Shown here piece after piece: positions 1 to 64,000 of a stretch of DNA of 64,000 nucleotides. Source of the DNA: Pteria penguin. Taxonomy: Eukaryota > Mollusca > Bivalvia > Pterioida > Pteriidae. Under the pieces are notes generated by a model. The model did no database searches. It had not been told where the DNA came from and saw nothing but the letters and a program-made list of their open reading frames with translations. Each line of letters starts with the position of its first letter. Position 1 is the stretch's first letter. The stretch is taken from the NCBI GenBank assembly GCA_035048485.1, contig CM068587.1, forward strand, positions 46,313,496 to 46,377,495, read 5' to 3'. The position numbers were made by a program, and so were the translations under genes.

Positions 1-385
1 GTTGAAAAACCTTTCCTACAAAAACAACAAAATGTTATCGATAAGAAAGTTCAACATCTGGATGACATCTGTTTCAGTATATTTATTTTTGGAATCAGAA
101 TTTTCCCTAACAAAGTGAGTTTTATCATGGCATATAACTATATATTTAAATTTGTGGCTTCCGTTTTAACTGGTAAATGCATTTTGGAGAATTTCCGCTA
201 ATCAGTCTTTTCTGACGGATCGTTATGTAAAGAGTCGAAAAGTCAAAAGACTTGATGGAGTGAATGTTAGTAAAAAGTTTTGATTTCAGATGCTTTAACA
301 ACTCTTTTGAATTTTTAAGGATCCACATTCATTTGATTAATTCCACTTCTGGAATATGCTGTTTCGCAATACCTATAAAGGCCAG
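1..385 (-). pseudogene. Penelope-like reverse transcriptase fragment, edge-truncated
   Basis: This stretch is the near-identical reverse complement of 15753-16145 in the window, covering the part that encodes MWILKNSKELL and FDFSTLYITI. It carries small deletions and frame breaks relative to that copy and runs off the left edge. It is inactive debris. Confidence 0.75.
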
Positions 386-394
386 ATGTTTAAT

Positions 395-490
395 GTAATA
401 TCATGGAAACAGGAGGTAACAAACCGAACCCTGATGGCCTTCTCCGGAAGACAAGTGCTCAACCACTATGCCAAGCTGTCCTCCTGTACA
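395..490 (-). repeat. tRNA-derived SINE head fragment
   Basis: The reverse complement contains an A-box-like GGCATAGTGGTTGAG and a B-box-like GGGTTCGG at tRNA-like spacing. There is no full cloverleaf, so it is a SINE head rather than a tRNA gene. Confidence 0.5.
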
Positions 491-769
491 ATATTGATTA
501 GTAACAATACAATATTTTACAATTAGTACTATTCATTGTAAACCAATCCTGGCTGATAATGGCATAACATATGCTATTAAACAAAACATTTTTGGATATA
601 CATATACAGTGTATATAACTTACAGATTAATACCAAATTTTAAAGATTAAATCAATAATTCTGCATTTTATCCTGATATGACATTCAATAAAACATTCTT
701 ACTTTTCTGATACCTATTCTACGCATGCGTACACGTATCCATAAATATGTTCAAATTCGAACTTTGTTG

Positions 770-915
770 AAGACATGGTAGATAAATGGATAAGGTGCTC
801 GGCTCGATCAACTCCCGCCAAAGGTTCACCGGTGTTATGATAAGGCAGTATAAATCGAGGTCCCGCGTCTCGTTAGGTGTGACACATAAAAAAATCTCTC
901 AATGCCCTCACGTAG
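770..915 (+). repeat. Partial tRNA-derived SINE
   Basis: GTGGATAAGG-type A-box remnant (GATAAATGGATAAGGTGCTC), then ACTCCCGCC, GAGGTCCCGCGTC and a CACATAAAAAAATCTCTCA motif. Same order as the copy at 13517-13775, with the B-box damaged. Confidence 0.65.
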
Positions 916-1254
916 CAAACAAATCTAGATAATAAAAAATCACTTACTATCTTTAAATAGATTGAATATTCTCAATCTACAGACAGTAAGTTCATCTGTA
1001 CAATGGATTTGTAACCTTATTTAATCATACTAGTTTTGAAATTGAATAATTAGATATATATATAAATATACATATATATTGAAAATTTGGGGCATATTTA
1101 CCATAAGTATAAAAACTCTGAAAAGCTCTGCCTATATGTGTGTATGACCAAATCAGATTTAACAGATACAATTTTTATTCATTTGTTTTTTTTTAAATTT
1201 TGATTTTATTCATTTTGTTATCATTTTATTTTATGGAAATATATTGGAAAAAAG

Positions 1255-1478
1255 CAATATAAAACCCTAAACATTCAATATCACCAATCAACCAAATGCA
1301 CATAAGACCCTGATCAGTCAATATCACCTATCAACCAACAGTATATAAAACCCTAATCAATCAATATCACCTATCAACCAACTGTATATAAAACCCCAAT
1401 CAGTCAATATCACCTGTCAACCAACTGGATATAAAACGCTAACTAGTCAATATCACCAATCAAGCTGTATATTAAAAT
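1255..1478. repeat. 44-bp minisatellite, about five copies
   Basis: Units contain TATAAAACCCTAATCAATCA followed by ATATCACCTATCAACCAACT, with moderate divergence between copies. Confidence 0.85.
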
Positions 1479-1611
1479 AGGGCACCGCTAACGAGTGCAT
1501 GATACGCCCGCATCATGTTTTAATGTGGTGGTAATGGATGTGTAAAAGTAGAACTAAGTTTTTAAACTCTGATACCAGAGAAACTTTCAAGGTCCTACAA
1601 AATTCAATAAA

Positions 1612-1724
<113 letters not shown>

Positions 1725-1959
1725 GTCCAAAAATAACGGTTAACATTCTTGAAAGAAGGAATCTGAAATTGCACAAGATCCCTATATCGACCATAGAACT
1801 TCCTCAGTGACAATTTCAAACGTTCCTCAATATACATGTATCCTTGTGAGTAGTTTTTTTTTTTTTTTTTTGGCAAGAAGCCTCGCTCTCAGGACGAAAT
1901 TTTCGTATTTAGCGTATAAGTTTTGAAATGGAGACGCCATATGCGGGAGAAGAAGGTAT

Positions 1960-2600
1960 GGTGCTACTCAGAAAAGGAAAGTTGGTAACTAATGAAATTG
2001 AAATCATCAGGTTTGTCATAGAGAGAGGTTATTAATGAACCATCGTCACTAATTGACATGAGTATATCTCGAATTCCTTTGGATATATGATGTTGAGGTG
2101 ATCCTCAAATTCAGTATTGTTAATCGACAAAACGTCATCGATGTATCTGTATGTAAAGTTGAACAGAGATGCTAATTATTAATTGCCTTCAGGGAGCAGA
2201 GACTATATGAATTCTGCTTCGTAAGTACAAAAATATGTCAGCCAGAAGAGGCGCGCAATTAATGCCCATTCGAATGCCAACAATCTTTTGGAACACTTTC
2301 CCATCAAATATCACACAATGTAATCTATAAGAAATTCTAACATCTTTTTCTGTATACTTGCTGCTGGAATCAGAGTGTTCCTTTACAAAATATGTATCGT
2401 TGTGGCCTAAAACGAGATACTTATACCTGCGAATTCCTTTTTTTTTTTTTTTTTTTTTTGTTTTTGTTTTGTTTTTTTTTTTATTGTTTTTGTTAAAGAA
2501 ATCGTTTTGAATAATTGATGTTATTCTGTTCTCAAGTTTTTGAGAAAGAATGGTTGTAAAAAGAGTTGAAAATTCAAAAGATTCGAAAGTCAAAGGTCAA
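1960..2600 (-). pseudogene. Diverged second Penelope-like RT fragment
   Basis: Minus-strand frames show FEFSTLFTTI, KYLVLGHNDTYFVKEHSDSS, FQKIVGIRMGINCAPLLADI and, in another frame, YRYIDDVLSINN. These are the same motifs as the 15.5-16.7 kb element but clearly diverged. A run of T (about 2433-2485) is inserted within the coding part and frames are broken. Confidence 0.75.
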
Positions 2601-2768
2601 AAGACATTTATATGTAGGTTATAAAAATCTTAGATAGAGCTGCACCTTGGTCTGATATTCGATTCTATGAGAATAATGTCACCATGTTTTATACTTAATG
2701 AAGATATTTATAACATTTCTCAGCGGGTAAGAAAAATAAAAATGAATTCCAGACACTTAGGCGGTATT

Positions 2769-33390
<30,622 letters not shown>

Positions 33391-34865
33391 AATGATACCT
33401 AGAGAGAGACACTCATGGAATGACTGATATTTCATAAAAAGACGTACTGCAAGGTGCGCAGACTTATACATATATATCTTATTGATTTTGACCCTGCCGT
33501 TTTAATTTTTCATAAATCTAATTTGTGAAAATGTATAATGGATATATGTTTTTGGGTAATGGAAAACTCCTATCATAAGTTGATCATCCAATGATGTAAT
33601 TGAGGCCAAAGAAGAGAAGGGATGCATCCTGGCAACTCGACTAAAATCGATTACATTTTTATTTTTTTTTGAAAATGGAAGAGGGATAACAAACCTATAC
33701 GGAAGTTTCAAAGCGGTTTCAAACTATTTTGTAACCATTATGCGGAAAGTTGGGGGTGGGGGGTGGGGTGTCACAAACCTTCATGTGCCCCCCCCCCCTT
33801 CTTTGAAAGTGGAGGAGGGCTCGTGGTCCTGCTTCCCCTTTGTCCTATACATCAATATTACATGATTCATGAACATTTGTGTTGCAGCACATGTAAATTA
33901 CAATCAGAACATCGCTCGGCCTTTTGTTTCTCGACATGACGGGAAAGGCCGAGTAATATATTCGGTTTGGTAATACTTCATCAGTATCGTTCAAGTATTA
34001 TCAATTTCCCTCCTCCACCAGATCATTATAAACTGTCATTTTAAAATGGGTTTTCTACTGGAAAATTTCTTTTACTTTAGTAATAAAAGCCGGGGTTGCT
34101 CAATGGGTTTCTCACGATAGATGGGCACTTCTCCCCTGGGATTTTCAGCTTAAACTGCTCGGTTACCCTTTCATTTTTTTATATCATGAATCTAAATATT
34201 TCATCTTGACCCATTCTACAGCTTCCTCTAGCGCCCTGTGTATCCACTTGACCTGATCCTGGTGTCAAAGTAACGTCATTCATGACACCTCTTCTAGGTA
34301 ACCGTCTGACGTTGATTGAAAGATTTCAGCTTCTTGTTTCTCTTTCTCGTGCTGTCGGATACAAGTAAAATCTATTATCTTCATAAAGTTCTTGTCTACG
34401 ACAAAATACAACTCAAAGCTGTAAATTGTAACTTGTCCGTGGATAACATTTCCAGATTATCTATAATGGTGAATAGTGCCATATCCTAAAACAGTGCTAT
34501 CTTGTCTACATTACATCTGTAGGGGGTAGGGGGTAGGGTGGTAACCATGAAGCATATGGTATGTATTGATGCGTTTGGAGTTTTCCCAATGGTAATTCAA
34601 ACGTAGCATAACGATTTTGACACTTGTTCTCCAATGACCCCAATGATTGTTATATACATTTTTGTGTAGATCTATGAATTATTAATAGGTAATTTGTTGT
34701 CAATGGCTACCTTTGATACCAATGGAGGTATAAAACTTGAAAACGTGTTCACATTATAGTAGCAATAATTAGTAATAAACAAAAATATGCCAAGATATCC
34801 ATAACTGTGGTTATTTATTGTTACAGCACAGCAGTAAACCTTAGATGAAAGTTTGAACGCAATAC

Positions 34866-34940
34866 CAGTGGCAGATCCAGGATTTCCGAAATATGGAAAA
34901 GGGGGGGGGAGGGGGGGGCGCTCCGCTAAATCTGCCATTG
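34866..34940. mobile_element. Short TIR element (MITE-like)
   Basis: Begins CAGTGGCAGATCC and ends AATCTGCCATTG, with two G-runs inside. Same family as 5880-5978; a lone end-like GGCGGATCCAG also occurs near 35496. Confidence 0.6.
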
Positions 34941-35273
34941 TCTACAGATGGTAAACCAGAGGCATGCTCATGGCACAAATAATTCATACATTAATAGCTT
35001 CTAGATAGAAAGATGGCTGAATTCACAAAGTATTCTGTTTGATATAGTCAGTTTTTGCAAAAAAAGGAAAAACATAATAAAACACACACACACTAATAAA
35101 CGAAACCCCCCCCCCCCCAAAAAAAAAAAAAAAAACCCAACAATAAACAAACCAAAACAATTCCAAAGCAAAACCATACATACAAACAAAAACAAAGCAC
35201 CATGAAATTTGTATATTTTCTATAACGATATTCTCAGACAAATATAAACATATATCAGTCATATATTTTACAG

Positions 35274-35388
35274 AATGTAGGTCAGTGATGAGTTTTCTTA
35301 ATGTATGTCAGTAATAAGTTCTCTTAATGTAGGTCAGTAATAAGTTCTCTTAATGTAGGTCAGTAATAAGCTCTCTTAATGTTTGTAA
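35274..35388. repeat. 26-bp minisatellite, four copies
   Basis: Unit ATGTAGGTCAGTAATAAGTT plus CTCTTA, four times with few differences. Confidence 0.9.
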
Positions 35389-35659
35389 GCAGTGTAAAAC
35401 TATTGGAAAATTTGAGAAGAAATTCTTCAGAGAGCTGAAGTTGGAAAAGTCGTCTATGAATATGTAATAGAAGATCTTATACGTCAAAGTCCATGGCGGA
35501 TCCAGAAGGCAACCGGGAGTACAACTTTACCAAAATAGGGTCATATTTATCATTTCTGAAGGTGGATTGTGTGACCCCTTTGTGTTTAGCAATTTGTTTT
35601 TTCGAAATTTAATGGATGTGTCCTTTGACAGACTTCATTAGTAAAGATAGGCATTCACT

Positions 35660-35830
35660 TACTAGAACTCGTGACCGGAAGATACGGGTCGACTCCCGCC
35701 ATGGGTACACCAGTGTCCTGTCTTTCGAATGAGACAGTAAAACCGAACCGAAAGATAGAAGACCTGTGTGCCCACGGCGGGAGTCGAACCCGGGAACTCT
35801 AGGTCACGAACCGAGGACCTGATACAAAGA
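35660..35830. repeat. Two SINE heads in inverted orientation
   Basis: ACTCCCGCCATGGGTACACC on the plus strand is followed within 100 bases by its inverted counterpart TGTGCCCACGGCGGGAGTCG. The two halves meet near 35735-35745 and would form a hairpin. Confidence 0.7.
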
Positions 35831-36137
35831 GAAAATACATGGTGTATCATCCAGCGTTATAAATCTTTATAAAATCTTTCCAGTAAAATTTTACGTTAAT
35901 GAAACTTTGTCAGGCTTATTCATGCATGTCTGTGTTATTGTTTTATTCTAATATGACCAGCCTTGTCATAAAATGGCATCAGAAGATTCAGTATAAATTT
36001 TGAGTTTATATGACTTCATAATTGTTTTATCAAATAATCAGATACGATTTAACACCTACTGAACACTCTTTCTTGAAATTTGAAATAACTGTCATGTTTT
36101 AATTTTGAAGTAAATTAACAATGGCTTAGGCTTAGGC

Positions 36138-36775
36138 ACAGTGAGATGTACCCAAGCAACATATCACCTGCCACAAGGAGGTACCCAAGCAACAGACCAT
36201 CCGACGCAGTGAGAAGTACCAAAGCAACAGACCATCTGACGCAGTGAGAAGTACCAAAGCAACAGACCATCTGACACAATGAGAAAGTACCAAAGCAACA
36301 GACCACTTGACGCAGTGAGAAGTACCAAAGCAACAGACCATCCGACGCAGTGAGAAGTACCAAAGCAACAGACCATCTGACGCAGTGAGAAGTACCAAAG
36401 CAACAGACCATCTGACGCAATGAGAAGTACCAAAGCAACAGACCACTTGACGCAGTGAGAAGTACCAAAGCAACAGACCATCCGACGCAGTGAGAAGTAC
36501 CAAAGCAACAGACCATCTGACTCAGTGAGAAGTACCAAAGCAACAGACCATCGGACATAATGAGAAGTACCAAAGCAACAGACCATCTGACACAATGAGA
36601 AGTACCAAAGCAACAGACCATCTGACGCAGTGAGAAGTACCAAAGCAACAGACCATCTGATGCAGTGAGAAGTACCAAAGCAACAGACCATCTGACACAA
36701 TGAGAAGTACCAAAGCAACAGACCATCTGACACAATGAGAAGTACCAAAGCAACAGACCATCTGACACAATGAGA
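36138..36775. repeat. 35-bp minisatellite, about 18 copies
   Basis: Unit TGAGAAGTACCAAAGCAACA plus GACCATCTGACGCAG. Since 35 is not a multiple of three and the unit lacks minus-strand stops, all three minus frames stay open (up to 240 codons). These are repeat artefacts. Confidence 0.95.
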
Positions 36776-36975
36776 GATATTTTGCATGCCAACATATCCT
36801 GTGACATGGGGTCTCTGATTATATCATTTTGTCCCAAGGTCAGATAAGACGGCAGAAGATGGTAAATTACCTAAGAAAAGTAACTTCTGACACCTATAGC
36901 CAGAACTGAATCTTGGTTATCGAGTAAGAAGCCCACTTTGATACCACTAGACCAATCTGCATACCTGTCCCCATT
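36776..36975 (-). repeat. Degraded SINE next to the 35-bp minisatellite
   Basis: GCATGCCAACATATCCTGTG, GGGGTCTCTG and ATACCACTAGACCAATCTGC match the SINE at 54225-54500 in order and orientation. Its lower edge is continuous with the 35-bp array. Confidence 0.55.
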
Positions 36976-37125
36976 GGCATTCCACTTGTAAAATCATCAT
37001 AAAAGTCCAGTTAAATCATAGCACAGAAAAGTAACGTTCATGGATGGACAGACAGAAAAACCTGGTATACTTTCCAGATAGTAGTTTTACAATAAGCAAT
37101 AATACTCGTTATTTTGGTGTGAAGT

Positions 37126-38399
37126 TTTATTCATCATATACATATTCAATAGATATGTAAACTAAACAGACGACAACAAATGGTACAAATATTCATGTAA
37201 AAACATCTAAACAAAATCATATTCCATAACAAATTCTCTCTCTTCATTCATACAGAGTGATACACACATTACTCAGGATTTTATTATTCATATATAATAC
37301 TGTAATAATATATTTGATTATCTATGATGGATATCATCTATTTTTCTCAACTACACTGATTCAAGAGGTGTACAAACAATCTATAAGAGTATCACAGACA
37401 TAAAAAGAATGGAATTTACCAGATCTAACTCCTTACAAATTATATTCAAACAGATCTTATAGAACTTCTGGGTAAACTCATACATATGTTAGAATTTTAT
37501 TGTTACTAGATGTATTTATGGACTACCAGAAGAGCATTTCATTCAACAAAAAAAAAAGATCAAATTCCACACATTCTCAAATCTATGAAAATTACAAAAC
37601 TTTTTGAAAATATTTTTTAAATTCTTAAAATTCAGTATGTATGGACATCAAAAATTTGTTTTCCAAGTATAAATGAATAATATTATTCCAAAAGTTTTGG
37701 AAAAATAAAAATAACTAGAAATTTGGATTTCACACATGTGCTCAGTACCATCTAAATGGTATAATTATACATACATGTACATTACATTATCACAGTTAGG
37801 AATTGACCCAGGATAGCTTAGTTTTATTAATGCAAACATTTTACATCAGAATAACTGATTCCTGGGTAACATCAATAAATGTAGATATATATCTACACAC
37901 AGAATGAAAAGAAAGGGTGGGGGAGGGGGGTCAAATGATGATTTTAATGTGTTTTACACTATTCACATTTTCACATTTCAGAAATGATTATAAGATTTTC
38001 AAATAATGCATCTCCTTAAAAACACATATAATGTATACACAAGAAAATTCATGTAAAAATGTCCTTGAATACCCAATGTTGTAAAATCATAAAATGACCT
38101 TAATTTGCAAAAATGCAGTTATGAGACAGGACGGTTCTTGAAACAGGATATCAAATGGCTCATGTAAATATAGAGCACTAGATATGATATTGATATAAAA
38201 TAATATATATAGTATCTACAATATATACAAAAATAAATTATTATAATACCTGGACTGCATAAAAATCTACAGTTCTAATGATATCAGTAAAGCTGTAATC
38301 AGAATTTGTAAATACTTTTTGAAGTATTTAGTTCACTATGAAAAACAAGTCTCAATATCATTAACCACGTTATGAAATTAACTTGGAAGTCCTTCATTA
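37126..38399 (-). other. CEP128: Probable CEP128 3' UTR with AATAAA signals
   Basis: AT-rich sequence without coding features directly follows the stop. On the minus strand AATAAA occurs at about 37828-37823, 37501-37496, 37284-37279 and 37131-37126. Which one is used cannot be told from sequence alone. Confidence 0.35.
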
Positions 38400-62572
<24,173 letters not shown>

Positions 62573-64000
62573 CTGAAATCACAAAATCATTATCATTACA
62601 CTCTTTCTCCAGCACATACCTCGTAAAAGAATTCACAGATTATTGAATTTTGCTCTGCTTCCAAAATCTTCTTGACATTCCATTGTTCTATTCACAAACA
62701 GCAAAATTTTACAAATAATAAAAAATTCACAATGATTTGCCGTTCATAAATCCAGCTCTGGTGAAAGGCTGCATCAATAAATCACTGTATAAATACACTT
62801 CCAAAACTTATTTCATGACTCTGTCGACAAGAGAAAGTTTCCAATATAAAGTATATCAATAAATGTATATGAAAATCCGGAATTTTTCAGAAATAAAAAA
62901 TATATTTCCCAACCTTAATTATGGATGAATGGCCAATATATCACTATCTGTACTATAATATTGGTCATAAACTAATAAATATATGCACTCTGTTCAAACA
63001 ATTCTCCACTATATGACACCCATACACTCCACATCAAGGGCACCCACTTTGTGAGATTTAGCATTCTCATACCAACAATGTTTAATCCCCCAAATAAAGT
63101 CATCAAAAGAGTCAAAAGCGTGAACAGCTTCAATGTAGCTTATAATGCATTGAATCTGTCACAATCTATTGACGGATAAAAAAACAAGCACTATCAAGGG
63201 AGGAGATTAGTGTAATGGGTGTACCACAACAAAAAGGGGATTTAAAATCCATAAATATTGGCAAATACTGACTTGTTGCTGCAGGAAAAAGTAGCTGATT
63301 TTTTTTTATTCTAAGGATCTAATTTCATAGATAATACTTTATGCTTTTCTTATCTGGGTTCTAATCGTCTAATACATGTGGACTTTATATTTCATACAAT
63401 GCAATTAAAACCTAATTTATCAGCAAAACAGATCTCTGTAAATTCCTCTTTCCAACCCCCCTCTCTCACTCCATGTTTTCTTACCCTCTCCCCAGTAAAG
63501 TTTAAACATATCTTCTTTTTGGGAGATACTGTCTTTTTATATACTTGAAGCACAAACAAAACAAATATATCAATAATGTAACTGGTCCCAAAACTATTCT
63601 CATCACATTATTATATTAACCATATATTAATTTAAATGGCGATTCAAAATAAGTGACCTATGAAGATTTGTGTATGATACCACAGAGTAATGTGGCTTGA
63701 TAATGCTGAATCAATGCCCAGGCTATTTACTTCAACAAGGCCCCAGTGAAATATGAAATCTCTGCATACAAAGCAAAATAACCTGAACATTTCTTTTTGG
63801 AATTTAAATAGCTACGTGATAAGGCGACTGTTTTTGTAGTAAGTGTAAGACCATTTGTGTACATTTAAATTATTTATTTACCTGATTTACTCAAAATAAA
63901 AGGGGGCATAGATAAAACCCTGTCGAACGATAGCTGCCTGAGGCCATGGGGAGATGATAGCCAATCAATGGTGAGGCAATGCTATACCTATGTAATAAAT
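62573..64000. other. Upstream CEP128 intron or 5' region, no exon recognised
   Basis: No exon ending in phase 0 with a good donor could be found on the minus strand. Two candidate donors were tested: the frame before 63886-63881 meets a stop, and the donor near 63485 is out of phase. The missing N-terminus therefore probably lies beyond 64000. Confidence 0.4.

Larger units (their letters stand above)
33391..38399. other. Intergenic region between the mosaic gene and CEP128
   Basis: Apart from the 35-bp and 26-bp minisatellites, the SINE pieces, a short TIR element and G/C-runs (near 33781-33798, 34901-34919 and 35106-35118), no coding exon was found on either strand. Confidence 0.6.

Noticed and set aside
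33905..33955. U2 snRNA 5' end (TCGGCCTTTTG)
   Set aside because: Only about 12 bases resemble U2 and the following sequence does not; the segment is better described as a short inverted pair CTCGGCCTTT / AAAGGCCGAG.
36115..36837. 240-codon and overlapping 207-codon minus-strand frames
   Set aside because: They are produced by the 35-bp minisatellite; all three frames are open for the same reason.
63881..64000. CEP128 start exon with ATG near 63946
   Set aside because: The frame reaches a stop before any donor that fits the phase-0 start of the next exon.

Overview
This is eukaryotic, AT-rich, intron-rich and repeat-dense DNA. It contains no operons, no ribosome binding sites and no bacterial genes. 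The SINE families, the Penelope-like reverse transcriptase relics, the long (TA)n arrays, the dispersed GGTCAAGGTCA-type repeats and the gene content suggest a lophotrochozoan, most likely a bivalve mollusc. The taxon is inferred, not proven.

Two spliced genes lie head-to-tail on the minus strand. I rebuilt both exon by exon from splice sites, reading-frame phase and family conservation. Gene 1 (33390 down to 2769; 10 exons; 1716 coding nt; 571 aa) is a complete secreted mosaic protein. Its domain order is signal peptide, PAN/apple, EGF-like segment, Sushi, GCC2/GCC3 (ephrin-receptor-like) cysteine repeats, Sushi, a 27-nt micro-exon linker, and a fibrinogen-related domain (FReD) split over four exons. 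I know of no standard family with this order, and it is the most interesting item here. It looks like a pattern-recognition, adhesion or opsonin-type protein. Gene 2 (62572 down to 38400; 28 exons visible; 1001 aa visible) is CEP128, a coiled-coil protein of the mother-centriole subdistal appendages. Its first coding exon or exons are not visible and probably lie beyond the right edge. The genes are about 5 kb apart and have no evident functional link.

Layout. 1-2768: ground downstream of gene 1, with Penelope-like and SINE debris, a 44-bp minisatellite and (TA)n. 2769-33390: gene 1, whose large introns hold most of the mobile DNA. This includes a paired 32-bp minisatellite split by an inserted element, a broken Penelope-like element (about 15.5-17.1 kb), a 1.33-kb foldback element (17.3-18.6 kb), twin (TA)n arrays, a 40-bp minisatellite (23.5-24.4 kb), a 147-bp tandem repeat (26.7-27.2 kb) and a pogo/Tigger-like non-autonomous transposon with TA target-site duplication (28.4-29.6 kb). 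33391-38399: intergenic, with a 35-bp minisatellite and an inverted SINE pair. 38400-62572: CEP128, with SINEs and small foldback elements in its introns and one GC-AG intron. 62573-64000: nothing recognisable.
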